Shown: positions 17,400 to 26,160, counted from the first letter of the stretch. The stretch is 64,000 bases of DNA from Tissierella praeacuta_A (GCF_040396155.1 NZ_JBEBOY010000001.1:186001-250000); one strand, 5' to 3'. The notes: generated by a model not told the origin, from the letters alone. Translations and numbers: made by a program.

Positions 17400-17941
17400 T
17401 TTCTACAAAGAGGTTCATATTCATCTGTTGTCCCTATGACTATCCTCTCTTGGGCTTTTGTCTTTCTATGACTTACCCAAGCATCTGTACCGCATTTTGC
17501 ACATACTGCATGATGCTTATATAGATAATCTGCAATAGGCATCAATTCTTTTACAATTTCAAAAGCTTGTCCAGTAAAATCCATGTCAAGTCCTGCTAAT
17601 ACAACAGTTATATCTTTCTCTAAAAATTTATTTATTGCCTTTACTATCTCTTCTATATTTCCACCTAAAAATTGTACCTCATCTATGGCTATTACATTTG
17701 GATTATGTATTTTACAGTATTCACAGATTTCAGATATATTATTTACCATTACTGCATTTAAGGTAGTATTATCATGGGTTCTTATTTCTGTTCTTGGATA
17801 TCTAGTGTCTACTGATGGTTTAAATGCCACTGTTCTGTATCCTGCTATATTAAATCTCTTTACATCTTTTTCTAAACTAGAGGTTTTTCCAGAAAACATA
17901 GACCCTGTATGTATGATTAATTTTCCTTTATATTGATGCAA
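17375..17941 (-). CDS. tdk: Thymidine kinase
   Basis: Type II thymidine kinase of the salvage pathway, making dTMP from thymidine. P-loop GSMFSGKT is at residues 13-20; the DEVQF motif that includes the Walker B acid is near 87, and the zinc site has CAKCGTDAW plus CRKCF at the C-terminus. At 188 residues it is complete. It starts at TTG with GGAGGAG upstream. It is the first gene of a tdk-nudC pair linked to nucleotide recycling. Confidence 0.94.
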   Translation of the reverse strand: MHQYKGKLIIHTGSMFSGKTSSLEKDVKRFNIAGYRTVAFKPSVDTRYPRTEIRTHDNTTLNAVMVNNISEICEYCKIHNPNVIAIDEVQFLGGNIEEIVKAINKFLEKDITVVLAGLDMDFTGQAFEIVKELMPIADYLYKHHAVCAKCGTDAWVSHRKTKAQERIVIGTTDEYEPLCRKCFLEEEK

Positions 17942-18084
17942 AACAACTCCTCCTTTAAACTATTACTGAAATATTATACCACCTTTTATTGCTTTCCACA
18001 AAATTAATATTTTTTTGTAATCTCACATATTTCCTCTATTTAGAATACAATAAAGTACTATATAATACTTTTGGGAGGGATACT

Positions 18085-18864
18085 ATGGCTGAAAACATTG
18101 TAGTTGAAATTAATAGTATCGGAATGACCTATCATACATTAGAAGGAGAAACTGAAGCTATTAAAGATATAAATTTAAATATATTAGAAGGTGAAATTGT
18201 TGGAATAGTTGGACCAAGTGGATGTGGAAAATCTACATTACTTTCAATAATTGCTGGTCTTATTGAACCTACTAGTGGTAATGTACTAGTAAATGGTGAG
18301 AAAGTAAATAAATCCAATAGAAACATTGGTTATATGTTCCAGAAGGACCAATTATTAGAATGGAGAACTATCTTAGAAAATGTGGTGCTTGGATTAGAAA
18401 TTCGAGGAAAATTACATCATGATGACTATAAATTAGCAGAAGAACTGCTTAAAAACTATGGATTAGGTGAATTTATAGACAGCTATCCAAGTCAATTATC
18501 AGGAGGAATGAGACAAAGAGTAGCTCTTATTAGAACCCTTTTATTAGAACCTAATTTGCTTCTACTAGATGAACCTTTTTCTGCTCTAGATTATCAGACA
18601 AGACTTGCAATAGCAGATGAGATTGGAATTATATTGAAAAAAGAAAGAAAAACTGGACTATTAGTAACTCACGATATCGCAGAAGCCATCAGCCTTTCAG
18701 ATAGAGTAGTTATTCTTTCAAACAGGCCTTCTACTATAAAGGAAGTAATCGATATAAACTTAAGTTGCCCAGAGGGATGTCGAACTCCGCTTAAATGTAG
18801 AGAAGCTCCTGAGTTTAGATATTATTTTAATAAAATATGGAAGGAGTTGGACATCCATGTCTAA
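18085..18864 (+). CDS. NitT/TauT-type ABC transporter, ATP-binding subunit
   Basis: ATPase of an importer of the nitrate/sulfonate/taurine class (SsuB/TauB/ThiZ-like). Walker A GPSGCGKST, Q-loop FQKDQLLEWRT, signature LSGGMRQRVAL, Walker B LLLDEPFSALD and the switch His in VTHDIAEA are all present. The ATG at 18085 is taken because GGGAGGG lies just ahead and the upstream 32 codons of the open frame are non-conserved in character. A cysteine pair near the C-terminus (SCPEGCRTPLKC) is typical of this subfamily. It overlaps the permease gene by 8 nt. No solute-binding protein is encoded nearby, so the substrate is unknown. Confidence 0.88.
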   Translation: MAENIVVEINSIGMTYHTLEGETEAIKDINLNILEGEIVGIVGPSGCGKSTLLSIIAGLIEPTSGNVLVNGEKVNKSNRNIGYMFQKDQLLEWRTILENVVLGLEIRGKLHHDDYKLAEELLKNYGLGEFIDSYPSQLSGGMRQRVALIRTLLLEPNLLLLDEPFSALDYQTRLAIADEIGIILKKERKTGLLVTHDIAEAISLSDRVVILSNRPSTIKEVIDINLSCPEGCRTPLKCREAPEFRYYFNKIWKELDIHV

Positions 18865-19657
18865 TAAAAATATTTCTAAAGAACATGAAAATTATCTAAT
18901 TAATATAAAGAGAAAAAAAAGAAATATATTTATAACTCAAATAAGTATTTTAATCTTGGGTCTTTGCCTTTGGGAAGTAGCTGCTCATTTTAAATGGATA
19001 GATACTTTTCTAACCAGTTATCCATCACAAATATGGAAACTATTTTTAATTTATACAAAGCAAGGAAATCTTTTCTATCATGTTGGAATTTCTGTATTTG
19101 AAACTATATTGGGATTTTTAGGTGGTATATTATTAGGTATAATCATTGCCATTGGACTTTGGTGGTCCGACTTCTGGGCTAAAGTATTGGATCCTTATCT
19201 AGTCATGCTAAATAGTTTACCTAAAACAGCCTTAGCACCTATTATCATTATTTGGGTTGGAGCAGGATATTCTGGCATAATTGTAACTGCTATTACTATT
19301 TCCATAGTAGTAACTATAATGAATATGTTTGCAAGCTTTATGGCTGTTGATGAAGATAAAATCAGACTATTAACTACTTTTGGTGCTACTAAACTGCAAA
19401 TCTTTCAGAAAGTAGTTCTTCCATCTTCTATACCAACTCTTATAAGCACATTAAAAATCAACATTGGATTATCTTGGGTTGGAGTAATTGTAGGAGAATT
19501 TTTAGTATCTAAAGCAGGTATTGGATACTTGATAGTCTATGGCGGTCAAGTATTTAAGCTAGATATTGTAATGATGAGCGTATTTATATTAGCCATTATA
19601 TCTGCTTTAATGTATAAGATAATTGCTATTTTAGAAAATAAATTTGAAAGATGGTAA
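18857..19657 (+). CDS. NitT/TauT-type ABC transporter permease
   Basis: Inner-membrane permease of the binding-protein-dependent (SsuC/TauC) family with about six membrane segments. The EAA-type loop that contacts the ATPase is near residue 180 (LLTTFGATKLQIFQKVVLPS), followed by IPTLISTLKINIGLSWVGVI. It overlaps the ATPase gene by 8 nt, so the two form a unit. A 47-nt palindromic terminator follows 7 nt after the stop. The binding protein must be encoded elsewhere or be lost. Confidence 0.87.
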   Translation: MSNKNISKEHENYLINIKRKKRNIFITQISILILGLCLWEVAAHFKWIDTFLTSYPSQIWKLFLIYTKQGNLFYHVGISVFETILGFLGGILLGIIIAIGLWWSDFWAKVLDPYLVMLNSLPKTALAPIIIIWVGAGYSGIIVTAITISIVVTIMNMFASFMAVDEDKIRLLTTFGATKLQIFQKVVLPSSIPTLISTLKINIGLSWVGVIVGEFLVSKAGIGYLIVYGGQVFKLDIVMMSVFILAIISALMYKIIAILENKFERW

Positions 19658-19663
19658 ATTGAA

Positions 19664-19710
19664 AAATAAGTATCATTTTTGGTGCCAGGCACCAAAAATG
19701 ATACTTATTT
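19664..19710. repeat. 47-nt palindrome, copy 1 (bidirectional terminator)
   Basis: Two 23-nt arms around a single central A: perfect inverted repeat with centre GGTGCCAGGCACC and outer part AAATAAGTATCATTTTT. An identical copy is at 41870-41916. It lies between the converging permease gene (plus) and the remnant ORF and cyclophilin gene (minus), and its T-rich edges make it a likely terminator in both directions. Confidence 0.9.
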
Positions 19711-19764
19711 ACCTTGATAGCTGAAAATAAATTCTTTTATAATACTTTCGATTTTTTCTTTCAT
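19705..19764 (-). pseudogene. 19-residue ORF, possible N-terminal gene remnant
   Basis: Open frame MKEKIESIIKEFIFSYQGK from ATG 19764, with a good GGGGAG ribosome site. It ends at a TAA that lies inside the 47-nt palindrome. The sequence looks like the first residues of a larger cytosolic protein (it reminds me of COG1600-like Fe-S proteins of Clostridia, not verified), as if the rest had been replaced by the palindrome. A genuine micropeptide is the alternative. Confidence 0.35.
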
Positions 19765-19786
19765 GCTATCTCCCCTTTACAACCAA

Positions 19787-20518
19787 TTATTTATATTCTA
19801 CTTTTCTTATCTCTACTTTCTCCATAACAACTGGTTTAGCTGGTCTATCATTTGCATCAACTTCTAAATCAGCAATTTTATCTACTACATCCATCCCTTC
19901 AAATACCTGACCAAATACTGTATGTTTATAGTCTAACCATGGAGTTCCGCCTAGCTCTGCATAAGCATTCACTACATCCTCTGAAAATCCCGCTTCTTCT
20001 CCTGCTTTTCTCATTTGATCTAAAAAATCTTCTTCTACAAATGGTCTTTGCACTATGAAAAATTGGCTTCCATTAGTTCCCGGTCCTGCATTTGCCATAG
20101 ATAATGCTCCTCTAATATTATGATAATCTTTAGCGAATTCATCTTCAAAAGGTTTTCCCCAAATACTTTCTCCACCCATACCAGTGCCCTTTGGATCTCC
20201 ACCTTGAATCATAAAATCCTTAATTATTCTATGGAATGTAACACCATTATAGTATCTATTTTGGGCATGGGTTTTAAAATTTTCTACTGCCTTTGGTGCT
20301 ATGTCTGGAAAAAGTCTTATCTTTATTTCCCCATACTCTGTAATAATAGCAATAATTTCTTCTCCTTCTTGTGGCTGTTTTAGTTGTTCTAATGCCATAT
20401 CATTTCCTCCTTCAATCTTTTCAATTTTTTCTACTTTCATTTTTTCACATCCCCCTGTAAACAAAATCAGAGAGATAGCTAATACTAATATTAAAATCTT
20501 AGTACTATTCCTATTCAT
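19787..20518 (-). CDS. Cyclophilin-type peptidyl-prolyl isomerase lipoprotein
   Basis: Extracytoplasmic foldase anchored by lipid. The signal peptide ends in the lipobox FTGGC (Cys about 24). The cyclophilin domain spans about 50-240 with the usual motifs: VTFHRIIKDFMIQGGDPKGTG, NGSQFFI and HTVFGQVFEGMDVVDKI. An insertion near 160-185 (FLDQMRKAGEEAGFSEDVVNAY) is common in Clostridial members. It starts at ATG after GGGGATG. It is monocistronic as far as can be seen. It probably assists folding of secreted proteins. Confidence 0.93.
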   Translation of the reverse strand: MNRNSTKILILVLAISLILFTGGCEKMKVEKIEKIEGGNDMALEQLKQPQEGEEIIAIITEYGEIKIRLFPDIAPKAVENFKTHAQNRYYNGVTFHRIIKDFMIQGGDPKGTGMGGESIWGKPFEDEFAKDYHNIRGALSMANAGPGTNGSQFFIVQRPFVEEDFLDQMRKAGEEAGFSEDVVNAYAELGGTPWLDYKHTVFGQVFEGMDVVDKIADLEVDANDRPAKPVVMEKVEIRKVEYK

Positions 20519-20571
20519 TTTTTCATCCCCAGTTCTTCAATCATTTTAGCTGTATATTATACTAATTATAA

Positions 20572-21267
20572 CTAAAAATCAATATAATTATTATTGGGTA
20601 TAATGTTTCCCCCGAAACTAACACTAATAACACCATGAATCTGATAAATCTCTTTATATAAAGTATTTATATTAAAATCATTAGGCGTTTTTATCAGAAA
20701 TCGTATTTCCATAATTCCATTATCTTCATCATATTCACTATCGGCACTTAATATATTAATATCTTTAATAGAAATATAATATTTACCAAATAAGACTCCT
20801 ATTTGACCAATAATTCCCGGTCTATTTGTAGCTACTATTTCAACTGCTCTATATCTTTTTTTCAATATCATCTTTTCAAATGGATCTAAACTCATTAGAG
20901 TTACAAGAACTATAGTCGTAGTAAATATAGCCCCTAAATAATATCCTGCACCCATTGCCAATCCAATACCAGCACAAACCCATAGGCTGGCAGCAGTAGT
21001 AAGTCCGCTAATATTGTTACCTGTTCTCATAATAGTTCCAGCACCAAGAAATCCTATTCCACTAACAACCTGTGCCGCCAATCTGGAAGGGTCCCCTAGT
21101 TGAAAACCATCAATGGAAACAAGCATAACTAATGTGGAGCCTAATGTAACTAATATATGAGTTCTAAGACCTGCTGGTCTATTATTGATTTCTCTTTCAG
21201 TTCCTATAAGTCCACCTACTATAGCAGACAGTACTAGCCTCTTAACTATCTCCATTCTAGATATCAT
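20572..21267 (-). CDS. MgtC/SapB family membrane protein with ACT-like tail
   Basis: Membrane protein of the MgtC/SapB family, with four or five membrane segments in the first 130 residues and hallmark stretches GGLIGTEREINNRPAGLRTH and GIGFLGAGTIMR. The C-terminal 85 residues form a soluble ACT-like regulatory domain (VEIVATNRPGIIGQIG). Family members affect magnesium or acid stress and ATP balance; the exact transport role is unresolved. AAGGGG lies 7 nt before the ATG. No magnesium riboswitch was recognised upstream. Confidence 0.9.
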   Translation of the reverse strand: MISRMEIVKRLVLSAIVGGLIGTEREINNRPAGLRTHILVTLGSTLVMLVSIDGFQLGDPSRLAAQVVSGIGFLGAGTIMRTGNNISGLTTAASLWVCAGIGLAMGAGYYLGAIFTTTIVLVTLMSLDPFEKMILKKRYRAVEIVATNRPGIIGQIGVLFGKYYISIKDINILSADSEYDEDNGIMEIRFLIKTPNDFNINTLYKEIYQIHGVISVSFGGNIIPNNNYIDF

Positions 21268-21450
21268 AAAAAAACCCCTTATATAGTATAATCCAATACA
21301 TTAATTCTCCATACTCAGTGTTATATACATATATCATATTATATACAGATACCTATCTTTATATCTACACTTTATTATAAGGAATTGTAAATTTTATGAA
21401 AGAATCATTTACTAAAAAATAATTGCTATTTTACACCTTAATTTCTAAAA

Positions 21451-21459
21451 TGGTATAAT
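21451..21459 (+). promoter_or_regulatory. Extended -10 promoter of the DUF1667 gene
   Basis: TGGTATAAT is a full extended -10 element; no good -35 is visible. It lies 100 nt upstream of the ATG at 21560 and is the best promoter-like sequence in the 290-nt gap between the divergent mgtC-like and DUF1667 genes. Confidence 0.45.
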
Positions 21460-21559
21460 ATATTTGAAAGATATCTTTACATGAAAGTTGATTTTTAAAA
21501 GTATAGAACATCTTATGCTTAAATTAGTCTTATGTTAATTTATTATGGAGGTCTTATTT

Positions 21560-21931
21560 ATGAATATAATTGAAAAAAAATGTAGGGTATGTGCTGTAGG
21601 TTGCAATCTTAAAATTATTAAAGATGATTCTTTAACTCAACAGTATTCAGTTGAAGGGAATAGATGTAATAGAGGTAAAGAATATGGTATTAAAGAAATC
21701 TTAGAACCTTCAAGGATTATTACATCTAGAGTACTCTTAAAAAGTGGTCCTATGAGTAGATTGCCAGTTAAAACAAATGGAGTTATTCCTGAAAATTTAG
21801 TCGATGAATGTATGGAAATAATCAAAATCACAGAAGTATCTGCACCTATAGAAAAAGGAGATATAATAATAAAAAACATATTAGATACTGGTATTGATGT
21901 AATTGCTGCTAGAAAAGTAAATCGTTTATAA
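21560..21931 (+). CDS. DUF1667 family Cys-rich redox-associated protein
   Basis: Small protein of the DUF1667 family (123 residues). The N-terminal Cys cluster CRVCAVGC and a later Cys in GNRCNRGKEYG suggest a metal or Fe-S site. In Clostridia the family normally accompanies an FAD-dependent glycerol-3-phosphate dehydrogenase and an NAD(FAD) oxidoreductase; neither is here. The ATG at 21560 has GGAGG 8 nt upstream, and an earlier in-frame ATG overlaps the ribosome site. A bidirectional terminator follows. Function unknown, redox link inferred. Confidence 0.85.
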   Translation: MNIIEKKCRVCAVGCNLKIIKDDSLTQQYSVEGNRCNRGKEYGIKEILEPSRIITSRVLLKSGPMSRLPVKTNGVIPENLVDECMEIIKITEVSAPIEKGDIIIKNILDTGIDVIAARKVNRL

Positions 21932-21936
21932 TATTT

Positions 21937-21980
21937 AATAACTATCATTTTTGATAGTTAAATCAAAAATGATAGTTATT
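21937..21980. terminator. 44-nt bidirectional terminator related to the palindrome family
   Basis: Two perfect 19-nt arms around the loop AGTTAA, between the converging DUF1667 and MATE genes; its right edge overlaps the MATE stop. The inner TATCATTTTTG / CAAAAATGATA portion matches the arms of the 47-nt palindromes, without the GGTGCC centre. Confidence 0.88.
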
Positions 21981-23328
21981 TCTTATAACTTCCTCTTTTC
22001 AGCATACCTACAAATAAAGAGGTTAAAATAATCCCCTTAAGTATAGTACTAATACTCATACTCCACCATACTCCTGACATTTCTAATACTGTTTTTGATA
22101 ATATTAGAGCCCCAGGAATCCTCAATAAATTTAATACAGCTCCTATTCCTGCTGGAATTTGTGTTTTACCTATACCATTAAATGCCCCTGCTGAAGCTAT
22201 CTCAATAGTTATAAAGAATTGAGAAAATCCTAAAATCCTTAAATATACTGTGCCAAGTGCTATTGCAGCAGAGTCCTCTGGGGTAAAGATTCTAAATATA
22301 GGCTGACCAGCAAATATAAGTAATAGAGTTGCAAATATTCCTATAGTACCTACTATTTTAAGTCCTTTATAATATCCTTCTTCTACCCTATCATAATTTT
22401 TAGCACCATAATTTTGCCCTACAAATGCTGATATTGCAGTGGAAAATCCTTCTGCTGTCATCCAAGATATGGATTCTATTTGTGAACCTATAGATTGTAC
22501 AGCTACTGGTATTGGTCCCCATTCAGCTAATATCTTAGTTAAAACCATAGATATAGATGCATGAACACCAGACTGTAAGAATGCTGGAAATCCTAATTTG
22601 AATATCTTTTTAATATAATTTCTATTTGGTAATTTAAAAATATGCAAATTAGAAAATAGTACCTTATTTTTTCTTGATACTAATACATATATTAAAGTAA
22701 CCACTATCTGAGCAGTTATAGTGGCTAAAGCTGCCCCTTTTATACCCATTTCTGGAAACGGTCCAATTCCAAAAATTAGAGCTGGGTCCAGAAATATATT
22801 AGTGACTAATCCAATAGAATTTATCATAAAAGGTGTAACACTATTTCCTGATGCATTAAATATAGCAGAATAAATTGGATTAATAAAATGAAATATAAAT
22901 CCACAGGCTATAATCGTTAAATAATCTACTGCCATTTTAATAGTTTCAGAATCTCCTAATTTAAAAAATCCTATTATCTTATGTCTAAATACTAGTAAAA
23001 GCAATGAATACATAATTCCTATAAATATATCTAATTTTATAGCATTAGAAATATATTCCTTTGCATCTTCCATATCTTCTCTTCCATAAGCTTGGGATAC
23101 CCCTACACTTACTCCTATGGAAGAAATCAACACCAATGCCATACCAAACCACATAAAGAATCCAACAGTACCTGCTCCAGCTACAGCCTTAGTACTAAGT
23201 CTGCCTAGCCACATCATATCTGTTAAATTATACATCATCTGAATGAAGGATGTTCCCATAATAGGCAGCGCTAGTTTAGTAAGAGTACTAGAAATCTTTC
23301 CTTCTGTTAAATTAACGTTTCTGTCCAT
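21976..23328 (-). CDS. MATE family efflux transporter
   Basis: Twelve-segment Na+ or H+ antiporter of the MATE family (450 residues, standard length), exporting cationic drugs or metabolites. Typical features are the N-terminal segment LALPIMGTSFIQMMYNLTDMMWLGRLSTKAVAGAG region, the FVGQNYGAKNYDRVEEGY loop in the second half, and a two-fold internal repeat. AGAGGAG precedes the ATG, and a good promoter lies 43 nt upstream. The substrate is not predictable. Confidence 0.92.
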   Translation of the reverse strand: MDRNVNLTEGKISSTLTKLALPIMGTSFIQMMYNLTDMMWLGRLSTKAVAGAGTVGFFMWFGMALVLISSIGVSVGVSQAYGREDMEDAKEYISNAIKLDIFIGIMYSLLLLVFRHKIIGFFKLGDSETIKMAVDYLTIIACGFIFHFINPIYSAIFNASGNSVTPFMINSIGLVTNIFLDPALIFGIGPFPEMGIKGAALATITAQIVVTLIYVLVSRKNKVLFSNLHIFKLPNRNYIKKIFKLGFPAFLQSGVHASISMVLTKILAEWGPIPVAVQSIGSQIESISWMTAEGFSTAISAFVGQNYGAKNYDRVEEGYYKGLKIVGTIGIFATLLLIFAGQPIFRIFTPEDSAAIALGTVYLRILGFSQFFITIEIASAGAFNGIGKTQIPAGIGAVLNLLRIPGALILSKTVLEMSGVWWSMSISTILKGIILTSLFVGMLKRGSYKK

Positions 23329-23370
23329 ATAATTCTCCTCTAGTTGATTTATATTTGGCGACTCTAAATA

Positions 23371-23399
23371 ATTTTACATTAAATTTAAGGATTATTCAA
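23371..23399 (-). promoter_or_regulatory. Promoter of the MATE gene
   Basis: On the minus strand TTGAAT (23399-23394) and TAAAAT (23376-23371) are 17 nt apart, ending 43 nt upstream of the ATG. Confidence 0.6.
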
Positions 23400-23578
23400 G
23401 ATAATTAAATATCTCTATAAAAACTCTTATATTTAATTATTCAGTCACCATATCGCTTATTTATGTCTCTCTTTTAAAGCCTGAATATTGCAGTCAATAT
23501 AGTAATTATAATATTATTTTTCTTTACAGAATCAATTTCAATGATTTAAGCTATGCTTTTTTTATAAATAGGTTGCTT

Positions 23579-24379
23579 TTAACTTCCTGTAGAAGTATAG
23601 TGCCTTACTCCAAATCTCCAAATAATTAGGGAAAATACAAAAAACAAAAATCCACATATAGGGGAAATCCATCCGAGCCATGAAGGATAGTTAAGGGAAT
23701 CAACTTTTCCTAATATGCTCATAGCTGGAAAATAATTAACTGTAGCTAATGGTATAATATATATAAGAATTTTTCTAAACCAAGGCTTATATATGGAAAT
23801 AGGGTATTGTGCTGCCTGTACTCCTCCATAGGTAAAGGAGTTTACTATTTCCAGACTCTGTATGGACCAGAAGGATAAAGTAGCTTGTAATACTATAAGA
23901 CCTGAAAATAAAAAGTTTCCTCCAAGAATTGCCCCAACTAATAATAGAGTCTTTCCTAATGTCCATTTTATATTTAGTTTAAATATTGCCCATATAAGAA
24001 CTACAAGACCTTGAATAAATCTACCTATTCTCATTATCTGAAAATCATGTCCTAGAATTTGTAATACTGTAGACCTTGGCCTAAGTAATATCCTGTCAAA
24101 ATCTCCTGATCTAACTAATCTAGGAAAAACATCAAATCCCCTAGTCCAACCCTCCGTAATGGAAAAAGCAATATGGACTATTCCATAGAATAAAGCAACT
24201 TCTTCAAATTTAAAACCTTTAATACTGCCAAATCTTTCAAACAACACCCATATGCCAAGGAATTCAATAAAGGTTATTAAAAAATGGCCTATGGACATCA
24301 TAACAAAGGAAGCCTTGTATTGCAGCTGAGACTCTATATTTAATTTAATATATTTAAAATATAATTTTATACTGTCCAT
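23579..24379 (-). CDS. ABC-2 type permease (COG3694-like)
   Basis: Membrane subunit of an ABC-2 exporter with six predicted membrane segments. The pattern (ESQLQYKASFVMM at the start, FDRILLRPRSTVLQILGHDF in the middle) is that of the COG3694 permease which pairs with COG4587 and COG4586. Such tripartite systems are annotated as exporters of viologen-like toxic compounds in some bacteria; the substrate here is unknown. It starts 3 nt after the preceding permease gene, so the three genes form one operon. Confidence 0.88.
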   Translation of the reverse strand: MDSIKLYFKYIKLNIESQLQYKASFVMMSIGHFLITFIEFLGIWVLFERFGSIKGFKFEEVALFYGIVHIAFSITEGWTRGFDVFPRLVRSGDFDRILLRPRSTVLQILGHDFQIMRIGRFIQGLVVLIWAIFKLNIKWTLGKTLLLVGAILGGNFLFSGLIVLQATLSFWSIQSLEIVNSFTYGGVQAAQYPISIYKPWFRKILIYIIPLATVNYFPAMSILGKVDSLNYPSWLGWISPICGFLFFVFSLIIWRFGVRHYTSTGS

Positions 24380-24382
24380 GCC

Positions 24383-25183
24383 CTAGCCCCCTTGTACTAT
24401 TAAGTTTTTTATTTTTTTATTTAAAATCCATTGACCTAATACATATAGGACTAATGCCCAAAAACACTGAAACCCAAAATATCTAAATAATTTAGAAAAA
24501 TGAATTTCTCCAGTAAAAAATCTAGCCGGAATATCTACTAATCCACCAAAGGGTAGATAATTTAATATTTGTTTCAGCTTATCTGGAAATAATGGTAAAG
24601 GTACTACCATCCCAGAGCATATTGTAACGATAGTAGCTAATAATCTTTGTATGCCATCCCCTGATATGGAATAAAGAGTAGTCATATTAATTATATTAGT
24701 TATAGTACAGGAAATCATAAGAGCTCCAAAAGTAGTTACTATCCATCCTATAATGGCTAAAATATTTGGTGGCAATCCCATTCTATAATCCTTTGGCAGT
24801 AATGAAGCAACAATAAATAAAGGAATGGATTTAATCAAAGTTGGTGCAGTTCGTAAAGCAAAGGCTCTTGCAAACCAATAATTATATAAATTCATAGGTC
24901 TAATAAGTTCATAAGTCACATTTCCTGTCCTTATTAGTTCTTGTATTTCAGTATCCCCATTCCAAGGTAACATTCCAAGCATAGCTTGACCAATCCATAT
25001 ATAAGTAACAGCTGACCCGTAATTAATAGGCATCTCTCCACTTGAGGAATTATAAAACCCGTATAGTACCATAACCATAATCATCCCAAAGAAAAATTGA
25101 GTAACCATACCTGCTATAGCAGCAATTCTATATTGTAATAATAAATTAAATCTGATTTTTATAATAGATAAGAATGCCTTCAT
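24383..25183 (-). CDS. ABC-2 type permease (COG4587-like)
   Basis: Second membrane subunit of the same exporter, also with about six membrane segments. ELIRTGNVTYELIRPMNLYNYWFARA is the conserved cytoplasmic stretch of this family, parallel to the one in its neighbour, so the two permeases probably form a heterodimer. Its ATG overlaps the stop of the ATPase gene by 4 nt (ATGA), giving translational coupling. Confidence 0.88.
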   Translation of the reverse strand: MKAFLSIIKIRFNLLLQYRIAAIAGMVTQFFFGMIMVMVLYGFYNSSSGEMPINYGSAVTYIWIGQAMLGMLPWNGDTEIQELIRTGNVTYELIRPMNLYNYWFARAFALRTAPTLIKSIPLFIVASLLPKDYRMGLPPNILAIIGWIVTTFGALMISCTITNIINMTTLYSISGDGIQRLLATIVTICSGMVVPLPLFPDKLKQILNYLPFGGLVDIPARFFTGEIHFSKLFRYFGFQCFWALVLYVLGQWILNKKIKNLIVQGG

Positions 25184-26160
25184 ATGTTAAATTCTCCATA
25201 AAGCTTAGCAATGATTTCTTCAATGGGAGGGTTCTCTATTAATATATCTTCTATTTTATATTTTGTGGATAAAGTAGTTATTAAATCTGCAGGTGTGATT
25301 ATATCTGGATTAAAATCAATGATAAGCCTATTATTTTCTTGACTTATTGGAGTTGCTCCTACTACCGAAAAGTCATTTGTTCCTTCATCAAAATCTACAA
25401 TCAGTCTTCTATCTTTAGACACTTTATGTCTCAAAGATTGCAAGGAACCATCTAAAAGGATTTTGCCTTTGCCTATTATAATTACTCTATTACATAAAGT
25501 CTCGATATCATCCATATCATGAGTTGTAAGTATAACTGTAACTCCCTTTTCTTTATTTAGCTTTTTTATAAATTCTCTAACAGCTAATTTAGATATAGCA
25601 TCTAATCCTATGGTAGGTTCATCAAGAAAGAGTATTTGTGGAGAGTGAAGAAGTGATGCTGCTAATTCACATCGCATTTTCTGGCCTAAGCTTAGTTGTC
25701 TCACTGGAGTATTTATAAAACTCTCTAAGTCCAGCCATTTTATAAGCTCATTTTTAATCTTTAAATAATCCCCTAAAGGAATCTTGTAAATGTCTTTCAG
25801 TAACTCAAAGGAATCAATTACAGGTAAATCCCACCATAGTTGAGTTCTCTGACCAAAAACCACCCCTATATCTTTTACATAATCACTCCTTTCCTTATAG
25901 GGAATTTTCCCAAGAATCTTGCATTCTCCCGAATCTGGCGTTAAAATACCTGATAGTATTTTAATTGTAGTAGATTTACCTGCCCCATTTGGTCCGATAT
26001 ATCCAACTAACTCTCCCTTGTTTACTTCAAAAGATATCTTATCTAGAGCAGTTATTTCTTTATATTCCTTATGTATAATACTCTTTAGCCCACCTACTAT
26101 ACCAGGATTTCTTTTGGGTATTTTATACCCTTTAGACAACTCATTTGCCATAATAACCAT
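25180..26160 (-). CDS. ABC transporter ATP-binding protein (COG4586-like)
   Basis: Nucleotide-binding subunit of the exporter. Walker A GPNGAGKST, Q-loop VVFGQRTQLWWDLPV, signature LSLGQKMRCEL (a LSLGQ variant typical of this family), Walker B ILFLDEPTIGLD and TTHDMDD are present. At 326 residues it carries an extra C-terminal regulatory domain of about 100 residues. GAGGGG lies 8 nt before the ATG. It is the first of three co-transcribed genes. The LSLGQ signature and the 4586/4587/3694 set are why I do not call it a Na+ or lantibiotic exporter. Confidence 0.9.
   Translation of the reverse strand: MVIMANELSKGYKIPKRNPGIVGGLKSIIHKEYKEITALDKISFEVNKGELVGYIGPNGAGKSTTIKILSGILTPDSGECKILGKIPYKERSDYVKDIGVVFGQRTQLWWDLPVIDSFELLKDIYKIPLGDYLKIKNELIKWLDLESFINTPVRQLSLGQKMRCELAASLLHSPQILFLDEPTIGLDAISKLAVREFIKKLNKEKGVTVILTTHDMDDIETLCNRVIIIGKGKILLDGSLQSLRHKVSKDRRLIVDFDEGTNDFSVVGATPISQENNRLIIDFNPDIITPADLITTLSTKYKIEDILIENPPIEEIIAKLYGEFNI

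Noticed and set aside
17989..18084. N-terminal extension of the NitT/TauT ATPase
   Set aside because: The extra 32 residues look like translated promoter DNA, and GGGAGGG stands directly ahead of ATG 18085.
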